Below, piece by piece: positions 25,206-32,913 of a stretch of DNA of 64,000 nt; positions within the stretch are counted from its first letter, which is position 1; each line of letters begins with the position of its first letter. The notes beneath the pieces are model-generated. The model did not search any database, was not told the DNA's origin, and saw only the letters and a program-made list of their open reading frames with translations. The translations under genes were made by a program, and so were the position numbers. Origin of the DNA: JBBIIC01 sp037446725 (GTDB lineage Bacteria > Actinomycetota > Coriobacteriia > Anaerosomatales > SLCP01); NCBI GenBank assembly GCA_037446725.1, contig JBBIIC010000005.1, forward strand, positions 75,455 to 139,454. The letters run 5' to 3'.

Positions 25206-25778
25206 GTGCTCTCTGCTCTCATCACATCATCAGCGCGACGCAAGCTTCTGGTCCGGTTCCTGACCCACCCGGAGGAACGCTTCTATCCTACGCAGCTGAT
25301 GCGCGAGCTGGATCTGTCCTCCTCGCTTGTCCAGAAGGAACTCGCACGGCTTAGCGCGACAGACCTGCTTCGGAGCGAGCGCGAAGGCAACACCCGCTTC
25401 TACTCCGTCAACACGGCCCATCCGCTCTACGCTGAACTGAAGAGCATCGTGTACAAGACGGAAGGTCTCGGCGATCTGCTCCGCGAGCAGCTGTCGTCAG
25501 TCCCGGGTGCATCTGTCGCACTTATCTACGGCTCCGTCGCGCGCAACGCCGAAGACGCATCGTCCGATGTCGACCTCCTGGTGATCGGAGACGTGAGTCC
25601 GTCCAAGCTAGATGAAGCTCTGATGGAGGCCGAAGGCCTGCTCGGTCGAGAAGTGAGTGCCACGGTTCTCGGTCCCGGCGAGTGGCACGAGCGAGTAGCC
25701 CGGAAGCAGGCCTTCGCGATGGACATACTGCGTCAACCGAAGGTGTTCCTGATCGGAGCCGAAGACGACCTTCGATGA
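25206..25778 (+). CDS. HTH plus nucleotidyltransferase (MNT) antitoxin-like protein
   Basis: This 190-residue protein combines an N-terminal winged helix (FYPTQLMRELDLSSSLVQKE) with a minimal nucleotidyltransferase domain. Its active-site pattern is IYGSVAR...SSDVDLLVIG (GSxxR and two Asp). In MNT-HEPN systems the nucleotidyltransferase neutralises a HEPN RNase by adding AMP. The start is GTG 25206 behind GAGG. The expected HEPN gene follows but is truncated and fused to another gene. Confidence 0.8.
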   Translation: MLSALITSSARRKLLVRFLTHPEERFYPTQLMRELDLSSSLVQKELARLSATDLLRSEREGNTRFYSVNTAHPLYAELKSIVYKTEGLGDLLREQLSSVPGASVALIYGSVARNAEDASSDVDLLVIGDVSPSKLDEALMEAEGLLGREVSATVLGPGEWHERVARKQAFAMDILRQPKVFLIGAEDDLR

Positions 25779-25806
25779 TCTGCTCGGTAGCAGAGCGGTC
25801 GAGCGG

Positions 25807-25970
25807 GTGACCGTGACACCGGAAGAAGCAGCCGGGCTTGTCCTGCTTGCACGACGGGACATAGCGACCGCCCAGACGCTGACGGGAACTGACCTCGATT
25901 GGGCGTTCGCTATTGCCTACAACGCGTTGCTTCAGAGTTCTGTGGCCTACATGGCCTCCCTCGGCTATCG
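25807..25970 (+). pseudogene. Truncated HEPN toxin gene
   Basis: From GTG 25807 the protein EEAAGLVLLARRDIATAQTL, DLDWAFAIAYNALLQSSVAY matches the first helices of HEPN proteins of MNT-HEPN modules. It breaks at MASLGYR, before the catalytic RxxxxH motif. After this point the coherent protein sequence continues in another frame as an NYN-domain protein. Confidence 0.72.
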
Positions 25971-26554
25971 ATCTCTATTACGGATCACTCAAGAACACCC
26001 CTTACCGATGGCTCGATCTGCCGCGGCTCTGCGAGCTCATGCTTCCGGAGGAAGAGCTTCTTGAGGTCAAGTACTTCACAACGATCGTGGACAGTCCCGA
26101 GGGAAGCGCTCGTCAGCAGATCTACATCGGCGCTCTCGAGTCCCGAGGTCGTGTGTCAACGTACCGCGGTCATTTCCTCTCTCACGTCAAGCGCAAGCGT
26201 CGGGCCGACACATGCGCATAGTGCGGCGAACGACACGCAGAAGTGGTCGTCACCGAAGAGAAGGGAACCGGTGTCAATCTTGCGACGCACCTCGTCTACG
26301 ACGCCTGCACGGACGCATTCGACGTCGCCGCCGTGATCTCGAACGACTCGGATCTGGTGACGCCAATCCGATTCGCGAGGGAGAAGTGCGGGAAGATCGT
26401 CGGTGTCATCAATCCTCAGCGCCACCCGGCGCGGGCACTAATGGAGACTGCAGACTTCTACAAGAAGCTGCGAAGCGGCGTGCTGAGGGCGAGCCAGCTC
26501 CCTCAGGTCGTCGAGATCGATGGACGGCGGTTCGAGAAGCCGGAGACATGGTGA
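25971..26554 (+). pseudogene. NYN-domain (DUF88-like) RNase gene, 5'-truncated with internal stop
   Basis: The frame gives IDLYYGSLKNTPYRWLDLPR, EVKYFTTIVDSPEGSARQQI, then TAG at 26219-26221. In the same frame it continues VVVTEEKGTGVNLATHLVYD and AAVISNDSDLVTPIRFA. This is the NYN (PIN-like) fold with its late Asp cluster. The first strand carrying the first catalytic Asp (IDGFN) is only partly left at the fusion point. The stop falls just after a Cys in CA*CG, where CxxC would be expected. Confidence 0.75.
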
Positions 26555-26673
26555 AGAGCCTGCGGAGGTCTCTCTGAGTTGCGCCGCCCCCCTTGGGTCT
26601 CGAACCCGACTACATCAACTCCGATTCATGGTCACAGCAAGAATCCGGTTTGGTCTTGTTTGGACGACCGGCG

Positions 26674-26679
26674 TATCAT
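26674..26679 (+). promoter_or_regulatory. -10 box TATCAT, leaderless antitoxin promoter
   Basis: TATCAT ends six bases before ATG 26686, and no Shine-Dalgarno is present. Confidence 0.5.
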
Positions 26680-26685
26680 CGGGGC

Positions 26686-26898
26686 ATGGGTACACCGGCC
26701 ATCGATATCGACAAGCTTGCACCAGCAGACCGCCTCAAGCTCATCGGCGATCTGTGGGAGAGCCTGCGCGCCGAGCCCGATGCGGTGCGGCTCACCCCCG
26801 CCCAAAGAGCAGAGCTCGACCGTCGCCTCGATGCCCTGGACCGCGGGACCGCTGACGTCATGACGTGGGACGAGGCCAAGCGCCAGCTGCGCGGCTGA
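26686..26898 (+). CDS. Addiction-module antitoxin, second copy
   Basis: This 70-residue protein (KLAPADRLKLIGDLWESLRA, LTPAQRAELDRRLDALDRG, TWDEAKRQLRG) is a paralogue of the protein at 24501. It appears leaderless. The following toxin gene is truncated, so it may now act alone or regulate in trans. Confidence 0.82.
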   Translation: MGTPAIDIDKLAPADRLKLIGDLWESLRAEPDAVRLTPAQRAELDRRLDALDRGTADVMTWDEAKRQLRG

Positions 26899-26903
26899 CT
26901 CTC

Positions 26904-27104
26904 ATGCCCAGACAGGTGTGGATCCTCGCAGACGCCGTAGCTGAGATTGAGGCTGCGCGCGTGTGGTACGAGGTGCAGCGCCCCGGACTCGGCGGCGAGT
27001 TCCTCGGCGCGATCGAAGGCGCTGTTGAATCGCTTCTCGCCTTCCCCCTCCGGCTCCGGAACCCGCCTCCGCCAGAAGGCCGCCGGCAGCAAGAACCCAG
27101 ATAG
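26904..27104 (+). pseudogene. Truncated RelE/ParE toxin gene
   Basis: ATG 26904 opens a frame with the toxin start (VWILADAVAEIEAARVWYEV, PGLGGEFLGAIEGAVESLLA). After LAFPLRL it loses the family pattern and ends in NPPPPEGRRQQEPR at 66 residues. The missing half includes the conserved arginine-rich strand. The intact copy at 24731 shows what is lost. Confidence 0.75.
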
Positions 27105-27284
27105 AACTGTGTAGACCCTGACTGCTACGGTCGGAGCACGCCAGAGAAGCACGGCGGTTGACGTGAAGCCGTCGGCAGGCACTTGCACCGTGGGTCCGCG
27201 GCAGCACCCGGCAACGGATGGGCGATGTCGGCGCAGCGGCGTAGAATCAGAGCACAGGTCGTAATCGGTCTGTGAGGTACTGCG

Positions 27285-27509
27285 ATGACCACAGACGAAC
27301 TCATGGCTGCGGCGCTCCGCTTGAGTCCTTAACAGCGGGCTGAACTCGCGCCCGAGCTCCTGGTCGGCTTCGAGGATCTCAGTGAGTCGGAAATCGAGAG
27401 ACTCTGGCTCGAGGAGGCCGCCCGCCGCGATGCGGAACTCGATAGCGGCGAGGCGCAGTCCATCCCTGCTGATGAGGTGTTCGCCTCGGCGAGGGCCCGC
27501 CTCAAGTGA
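27285..27509 (+). pseudogene. Antitoxin gene with nonsense codon
   Basis: From ATG 27285 (GAGGT upstream) the frame reads MTTDELMAAALRLSP, stop TAA 27330-27332, then QRAELAPELLVGFEDLSESE, IERLWLEEAARRDAELDSGE to TGA 27509. The family consensus has PEQRAEL here, so a single GAA to TAA change explains the stop. The usual toxin gene after it is missing or unrecognisable. Confidence 0.8.
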
Positions 27510-27569
27510 TCCTCCCGAAAAGCTTCCGCGAAGACGCTCAGCGATGTGCCTACCAGGGTGCCTCGGGGT

Positions 27570-27575
27570 TATGCT
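27570..27575 (+). promoter_or_regulatory. -10 box TATGCT, six bases before ATG 27582
   Basis: The spacing matches the other leaderless promoters and points to ATG 27582 as the original start of the MFS gene. Confidence 0.45.
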
Positions 27576-27581
27576 GTCGGC

Positions 27582-28960
27582 ATGACATCCATGATCGCCA
27601 CATCGGCTGAGCCCTCGGCGGGCGAGGTGAACTCGTAGAAACCGCGACCGCTACTCCCAGCCGTCGCCTCGCTCCGCTCCTGTTGCTCGAGAGCTCGGTG
27701 CTCGTCTCCGGCATCGGGAACGGGATCGCGGCGGTCGCGATCCCGTGGCTCGTGCTCGAGCGTACGGGCCAGGCCACGGCCGCCGGACTCGTGGGAGCGG
27801 CGACCGCCGTCCCGCTGCTGCTCTCGGCGCTCTTCTCCGGATCGATCGTCGACACCTTCGGCCGGCGCCGCACCTCGATCGTCTCGGACACACTCTCGGC
27901 CCTCTCGGTCGCCGCGATCCCGCTCGTCGACCTCTTCCTCGGACTGGACATGGCGCTGATCCTCGGGCTCGTCGTCCTCGGTTCCCTGTTCGACCCCGCC
28001 GGCTCGACCGCGCGCGAAGCGATGGTCCCGGAGATGGCCGCCGAGGCACGCTGGCCGCTTCCGCGGGTGAACGCCGTGCACGAGGCCACGTGGGGGGTGT
28101 CGTTCCTGATCGGGCCGGCCGTGGGCGGCGTGCTCATCGCGCTCGTTGGCCCGGCCACCACGTTGTGGGCAACGGCTGTGGGCTTCATCGCCTCGTGCGC
28201 GATCGTCGCCGCCATCCGTGCGCCCGGGATCGGGGTGCCAGCGCCGGCCGACCGCCCGGCGAGCGTGCTCGCCGGCTCGCTCGAGGGGCTGCGCATCGTG
28301 TGGACGGACCCCCTGCTGCGGACGACCACGCTCCTCAGCATGGCGATCGTGGCGGTCTACCTGCCGATCGAGGGCGTGGTGCTCCCCTACATCTTCCAGC
28401 AGCAGGGCAGGCCCGCGGCGCTCGGCCTCGTGCTGACGGCGCTCTCGGCGGGCGGGCTTGCCGGAGCCCTCGCTTACGGCGCGTTCGGCACGCGCGTGCG
28501 CCGCTATCCGGTGTTCGCCGGTGCGATCGTGTGCGCGTCCCTGTCGATCCTGGCGATGGCACTCGCCCCCACCTACGCCATCCTGGTAGTCGCTGCGGCC
28601 TTCGCCGGTCTGTTCTGGGGTCCGGTCGATCCGCTTATCAACCTCGCGATCCAGACGCGCACCGAGCCCGCGCGCCGGGGACGCGTGATCGGCATCCTGA
28701 TGGCGTCGTACTACGCCGCCGGGCCGATCGGCTACATGGCGGCCGGCGTCGCCATCGAGCGCTTCGACGCGCAGGCGACCTTCGTCGCACTCGGAGTGCT
28801 CATCCTGGTCGTGGCATCCGTGGCCGCGCTGATGCCGCCGCTCAAGCGCTTCGACGAGCCCGGCCTCTACGAGCCGGACCTCGTGGAGGAGTCGGCACAC
28901 ATCTCATCTCTGCCCGACCCCCGGATGCCCGCACCGCCGCCTCCCCGCGACGAGGGCTGA
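27582..28960 (+). CDS. MFS transporter with probable N-terminal frameshift
   Basis: The main frame (27683-28960, 425 residues) is a major-facilitator protein with about 12 helices and the loop-2 motif GSIVDTFGRRRTSIVSD; it resembles the MFS_3-like branch of exporters. Its own first candidate start is TTG 27683, inside the first helix. The upstream ATG 27582 (MTSMIATSAEPSAGEV), with a leaderless promoter, is in another frame that stops at 27638. The sequence LVETATATPSRRLAPLL just before 27683 continues naturally in the main frame. A one-base shift near 27628-27640 would join them. It is either a recent frameshift or a sequencing error; the substrate is unknown. Confidence 0.7.
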
Positions 28961-28970
28961 GGCCGCGCGC

Positions 28971-28999
28971 TTGACAGCGCCCGCGGCGCTGATTATGCT
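28971..28999 (+). promoter_or_regulatory. Strong sigma-70-type promoter for the FeoA-like gene
   Basis: A perfect -35 TTGACA (28971-28976), a 17-base spacer and TATGCT (28994-28999) form a near-consensus promoter, with predicted start near 29006. Confidence 0.75.
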
Positions 29000-29003
29000 G
29001 CCG

Positions 29004-29033
29004 CTAAGTCATCTCCTTAGTCTGCCCTAAGTC
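29004..29033 (+). repeat. Three CTWAGTC repeats at the transcription start
   Basis: CTAAGTC (29004-29010), CTTAGTC (29016-29022) and CTAAGTC (29027-29033) are spaced 11-12 bp, about one helical turn, covering about +1 to +28. They are placed like a repressor site, perhaps for a metal sensor. Confidence 0.55.
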
Positions 29034-29051
29034 TCGATGATCGGAGGAGCC

Positions 29052-29303
29052 ATGTCACTCGCGGACGTCCCCATCGCGACCACGTTCGTGGTCGATTCGG
29101 AGAGCCCGGACCCCGCCCACGTGAAGTACCGGGCCGCCGGAGTCTCGCGGGGCAGCGTTGCGCGCGTGCTCGCCCGCTACCCGGCCTCCCGCCCGGCCTT
29201 CGCCGAGGTCGAGGTCGACGGCAGGTACCTGGTCACGGTCCCGCTCGGCGTGGCCTCTTCGGTGGGCGTCCAGCTGATCGAGCTCCCGGAGGCGTGCCGA
29301 TGA
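29052..29303 (+). CDS. FeoA-like SH3-fold protein
   Basis: This 83-residue protein (MSLADVPIATTFVV, AGVSRGSVARVLARYPASRP, EVEVDGRYLVTVPLGVASSV) has the size and strand pattern of FeoA domains, which assist the ferrous iron channel FeoB. No feoB is adjacent. ATG 29052 follows GGAGGAG. The next gene overlaps by ATGA and encodes a Cys-rich peptide, so a metal-linked function is likely. The FeoA call is by pattern and is not certain. Confidence 0.6.
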   Translation: MSLADVPIATTFVVDSESPDPAHVKYRAAGVSRGSVARVLARYPASRPAFAEVEVDGRYLVTVPLGVASSVGVQLIELPEACR

Positions 29304-29383
29304 CGCCGGGCGGATGCGGCTGCGAGAACCCCTGCCCCGGGTGTGACGGCGGGTGTGGCTGCGGCGGAGGCGGCAGGGCGTAG
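29300..29383 (+). CDS. 27-residue cysteine-rich peptide
   Basis: ATG 29300 overlaps the FeoA-like stop codon (ATGA). The frame encodes MTPGGCGCENPCPGCDGGCG then CGGGGRA and ends at TAG 29383. Six or seven of 27 residues are Cys, in C-x-C and C-x2-C patterns like a metallothionein or metal-chaperone knuckle. It would be translationally coupled to the FeoA-like protein. Confidence 0.6.
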   Translation: MTPGGCGCENPCPGCDGGCGCGGGGRA

Positions 29384-29456
29384 GCACGGGGCCGGCTCGT
29401 CTCGTGCTCCCGCGGCCGTTGATCATGGGTACGAACGCCCTGAGGGGTGGTGCACG

Positions 29457-29612
29457 ATGGCTTCGGTACTCGGGGTGTTCCAGCCCGACAAGATGCGCTT
29501 CCCGGACAACAACCCGGGGATGCAGAGCATGGCTGCCGCGGACGCACGCGGCTGGGACGTCATCCGGGAGTGGGCCGAAGGGCTGCCGGCCGCGTTCGGG
29601 CCGGAACCCTAG
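29457..29612 (+). CDS. Hypothetical 51-residue protein
   Basis: ATG 29457 follows GAGGGGTGG. The product (SVLGVFQPDKMRFPDNNPGM, AAADARGWDVIREWAEGLPA) is soluble and matches no family I know. Ribosome site and composition support coding. Confidence 0.5.
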   Translation: MASVLGVFQPDKMRFPDNNPGMQSMAAADARGWDVIREWAEGLPAAFGPEP

Positions 29613-29706
29613 CGCGCCCGGTACACGTCGGCCCGGTGATCGATGCGAACGACTCTCACCGTTCGCCCGGCCTCGTCGATCCGGTAGACGACCCGGTACG
29701 GTCCTA
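29609..29706 (-). pseudogene. C-terminal remnant of a RelE-type toxin gene
   Basis: The minus strand reads GPYRVVYRIDEAGRTVRVVR, IDHRADVYRAR, stop. This is the final strand pair of RelE/YoeB-like toxins. The 5' two thirds are absent; the pirin gene ends where the toxin should continue. Confidence 0.7.
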
Positions 29707-30573
29707 GGCCCCCGGCACCGCCCCTACCTTCACGAACGTCCCTTCGCGGTATTCGGCGAAGGCGCTGCGCAGCTCCTCGTCGGTGTTCATGACGATCGGG
29801 CCGCGCCAGGCGATAGGCTCGCCGAGCGGACGGCCGGAGATCAGGAGGAAGCGCGCCGCCTCCCCGCCGGTCGCCCGGACGCGCACGTGGTCTCCCTCGC
29901 CGAAGAGCACGGCCGTGCCGTCGGCGGCCTGGACCCTGCGCGCGAACTCGGCGACTCCGCCGTGCACGTAGGCGAACGCGGTGTGGTCGGGCGCGATCGG
30001 ATGCGCGAACTCGGCGCCGGCGGGAAGCGCGACGTCGAGGTACTCGGGATCGATGACCACATCGTCGACCGGACCGCGCACGCCCTCGACCTCACCCGCG
30101 ATCACGCGCACCCGCGCCCCGGAGGCCGTGGCCACCACCGGCGAGTCGTCGGCCGAGATCGAGCGATACCGCGGGTCCATCATCTTGTCGGCGGCAGGCA
30201 GGTTCGCCCAGAGCTGGAATCCGCCCATCCGGCCGTCGGCGTCGCCCTCGGGCATCTCCTGGTGGATGATGCCGCTGCCCGCGGTCATCCACTGCACCTC
30301 ACCCGGACCGATCACGCCCTCGTTACCGAGACTGTCACCATGCGCGACGTCGCCCCGCAGCAGGTAGGTGATGGTCTCGATGCCCCGGTGCGGGTGCCAC
30401 GGGAAGCCGGCGATGTAGTCGGCGGGATCATCCCCGCGGAAGTCGTCGAGCATCAGGAAGGGATCGAAGAGGTGCTCAGTGCCGAACCCGAACGCGCGCC
30501 TGAGCCTTACCCCGGCGCCCTCGATGGTGGGCCGGGCGGCGAGGGTCCGTGCGACGAGGCGACAGGAGTCCAT
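29704..30573 (-). CDS. Pirin family protein
   Basis: This 289-residue bicupin has the pirin signature: DPFLMLDDFRG, FPWHPHRGIETITYLLRGDV with the metal-binding HPHRG, and GEVQWMTAGSGIIHQEM with a further His and Glu. The C-terminal cupin is also typical. Some pirins have quercetinase activity or act as redox sensors; the role here is unknown. ATG 30573 follows AAAGGA. Confidence 0.9.
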   Translation of the reverse strand: MDSCRLVARTLAARPTIEGAGVRLRRAFGFGTEHLFDPFLMLDDFRGDDPADYIAGFPWHPHRGIETITYLLRGDVAHGDSLGNEGVIGPGEVQWMTAGSGIIHQEMPEGDADGRMGGFQLWANLPAADKMMDPRYRSISADDSPVVATASGARVRVIAGEVEGVRGPVDDVVIDPEYLDVALPAGAEFAHPIAPDHTAFAYVHGGVAEFARRVQAADGTAVLFGEGDHVRVRATGGEAARFLLISGRPLGEPIAWRGPIVMNTDEELRSAFAEYREGTFVKVGAVPGA

Positions 30574-30779
30574 GTGCGTCACATCCTTTGCGACGATCGG
30601 GTCGCTGGTGGTCGTGACGTACCCTGCGAGCGGGGTGCCAATCGCTGCACGCGTCGTCTGATCGGCCGGCCACCTCGCTGGGCAACGCAGATCCAACCGC
30701 TCACTTGACCGACGTCATGTTATCGACCGGTGCGGGAGCGTACGGTCGGAGCAGTTCGCAGCCCTCCGGGAGGAGATAC

Positions 30780-31412
30780 ATGGAGCCCCAGACGGACCAC
30801 GAGACCCCGCGCGTACTGGACACCTACGGCCTGGTCTACGCCTTCACGGCGCTGTTCTTCATCCCGGCGCTGTTCGTGGTCGACCACTTCTCGGTCGAGC
30901 CCTTCTCCCCCACCTACCTCGCGCTGCTCGCCACACCCTTCCTGCTCGGCCCGGCCGCGGTGTTCGCGCTCGACTCCCGCGACGGAGCGCGCACGATCGC
31001 CATACGCAGCGCCGTGCTCGCGCCGCTTGTCGCCTTCACCGGAGTCACGATCCTCTTTGTCGCGATGATGCTCATCATCCCGCCGCTCAGCCTGTTCGTG
31101 GTGCCGGAGAACTTCCGGGTGCTCGCCGCGCTAATGGCGGCGACGGTCGTGCTCATGGCCTCACCCATGCTCCTCTCGCTCGTGAACAGGTTCCGCGAGG
31201 GGCTGAGCGTGGCCGGTCTCGTTCAGATCGTCGTCCTGGTCGCGGCGCTCGGTGTCATCGTGTGGATGATCGTGATGACCTTCGACTCCGGAGACACGCT
31301 CGCCACATTCCTCGGCAAAGACATCGTCGACCACTTCATCGGCGCGTTCACGTGGTACCTGCCCGCGCTCGCGCTGGCTGCCGGCTTCTGGCGGCGCACC
31401 GGGATCGTGTAG
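30780..31412 (+). CDS. Membrane protein of unknown function
   Basis: This 210-residue protein has about six hydrophobic helices (YAFTALFFIPALFVVDHF, LLGPAAVFALD, VTILFVAMMLIIPPLSLFVV, YLPALALAAGF). ATG 30780 follows GGGAGGAG. No motif was recognised. It stands alone between pirin and a convergent secreted protein. Confidence 0.65.
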   Translation: MEPQTDHETPRVLDTYGLVYAFTALFFIPALFVVDHFSVEPFSPTYLALLATPFLLGPAAVFALDSRDGARTIAIRSAVLAPLVAFTGVTILFVAMMLIIPPLSLFVVPENFRVLAALMAATVVLMASPMLLSLVNRFREGLSVAGLVQIVVLVAALGVIVWMIVMTFDSGDTLATFLGKDIVDHFIGAFTWYLPALALAAGFWRRTGIV

Positions 31413-31452
31413 AGGCGGGACCCGATGACAGCGCCTGCCCCCGGCCGGCGCC

Positions 31453-32064
31453 CTACAGCCGGTAGTCGCCGGCGTTCCCCGGCGGGATGTCCTCGCCCCA
31501 GTCGATCCTGCCGTTGTCGCGCCAGTCGATGATGTGCCAGATCTCGTGGTCGATGATGCGCTCGAGACCCACGGTGTGGTCGTGGCTGATGACGATGCGC
31601 GCCGACTTGTAGAAGACGTGCGCCTCGGGATCCTCCCCGGTGTCGCCGAACTCGACGGTCGACCCCTCCAGGATTGGGTAGGTCGCGACGCGGGCTGCGA
31701 GGATGGAGGCCGCGATCGTGCGCTCGTCGCTCGTCCGCGCGACGGGCTGCTGCAGCCGCACGTCGGGAACGGCGACGTCCCTGCGGACGAACCTGCCGTC
31801 GACCGGCACCTCGACGACGGCGCGGCGGTCATGGTCGGCCGGGTACGTCCGCCCGCTCGTCGCATCGGCCTGCGCCCGGGCAGCCGAGAACGGCGCAATG
31901 CCGATGTCGGCTCCGCGTACGTGCGTGACCGAGGTGATGCCGGCGAGCGAAAGCGCCGACGCGAGCACGAATGCTGCTGCGTATCTCCTGATGGTGCTGC
32001 CCCTGAATGATGCGGTCCTGCGTGCCGTGCGCCCGATGCCGGGCGTCGCCCGCCCTCGCAGCAC
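31453..32064 (-). CDS. Secreted protein with HExxH zinc-peptidase motif
   Basis: The C-terminal half contains LERIIDHEIWHIIDWRDNGR, where HEIWH is a HExxH zinc motif followed by a conserved Asp, and ends GEDIPPGNAGDYRL. Before it lies one hydrophobic export signal (YAAAFVLASALSLAGITSV). The start is uncertain: GTG 32064 gives 203 residues, GTG 32076 is an alternative, and neither ribosome site is strong. It looks like a small extracytoplasmic metallopeptidase; the family was not identified. Confidence 0.6.
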   Translation of the reverse strand: MLRGRATPGIGRTARRTASFRGSTIRRYAAAFVLASALSLAGITSVTHVRGADIGIAPFSAARAQADATSGRTYPADHDRRAVVEVPVDGRFVRRDVAVPDVRLQQPVARTSDERTIAASILAARVATYPILEGSTVEFGDTGEDPEAHVFYKSARIVISHDHTVGLERIIDHEIWHIIDWRDNGRIDWGEDIPPGNAGDYRL

Positions 32065-32253
32065 GCCTCGTGCCACCCCCGCACCGCACCTGCTCACGAC
32101 GCAGGAGGGGTGGACGGACGCCCGCGCCGGGGCTAGCGTGGAGGGTGTCGTCGGCCATCGTCTCGAGCGGGAGTATCCGTGCCGGATGTCACCTACAGAG
32201 CAGCCCGCACGCTTCCTGCCGGTGCTCGTCCTCGACGTGCGGGAGGAGGACGC

Positions 32254-32631
32254 GTGAGCGCACGCGAGCCCGGGGGCCACACCGCGACCCCGCACACGAA
32301 GGCAGCGCTCATCGACCCCGACACGATGACGGTGCTCTGGGCCACTGAGCTCCCCGGCAAGGCGGTCGGGGGCTCGCTCACCATCGAGGACGCGGTCCCG
32401 ATGGCCGGGCCGCTCGACGTCGCCGCGGCGGTGCGCGAGGTGGCGTCGTCGGGAGTGCCGGCCCACCTGCGGGCCGATCTCGTCACCACCGGGAAGGGCG
32501 CGATGGCGATGGTCGTCTCTCTCCACCGCCTGCCCGACGGGAACGTGCTCACGCTCGCCGAGCACGCGTGGGTGCCGAGCGGGGCCGCGCCCGGACTGCC
32601 CGACAGCCACCGGCGCCCGCGACGACGGTGA
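32254..32631 (+). CDS. Hypothetical protein, PAS-like fold possible
   Basis: This 125-residue protein starts at GTG 32254 with GGAGGAGG upstream. KAALIDPDTMTVLWATELPG and a final beta pair (GAMAMVVSLHRLPDGNVLTL) are reminiscent of a PAS sensory domain without an output domain. A short upstream frame ending DVREEDA overlaps its start (GTGA), so it may be the second gene of a unit. Confidence 0.5.
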   Translation: MSAREPGGHTATPHTKAALIDPDTMTVLWATELPGKAVGGSLTIEDAVPMAGPLDVAAAVREVASSGVPAHLRADLVTTGKGAMAMVVSLHRLPDGNVLTLAEHAWVPSGAAPGLPDSHRRPRRR

Positions 32632-32702
32632 GTCCCGCGACAAAGGAGCTGGGTGCGAGGGGACGAGCTCGCGATGTACTCGGCGGATGTCGAGGAGGAG
32701 CG

Positions 32703-32882
32703 GTGAAGACCATCGGCCTGATAGGCGGGACGGGCTGGGAGTCCACCGTCCCGTACCACCGGCGAATCAACGAGCTCGTCAGCGAGCGGCTCGGGGGCCT
32801 GCATTAGGCGAGACTCCTCCTGGTGAGCGTCGACTTCGCAGAGGTCGCCGCGATGCAGGAGGCCGCCGAGTGGGACGGACCC
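32703..32882 (+). pseudogene. Aspartate/glutamate racemase gene fragment
   Basis: GTG 32703 (GGAGGAG upstream) begins VKTIGLIGGTGWESTVPYHR, RINELVSERLGGLH, then TAG 32805-32807, and resumes in frame with ARLLLVSVDFAEVAAMQEAA. The family has LHSARLLL here, so one base change (TCG to TAG) made the stop. Only about 60 of about 230 codons remain before the next gene. Confidence 0.85.
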
Positions 32883-32913
32883 GTGCCAGTGCAGCTGTCG
32901 AAAGGAGAGCTCC

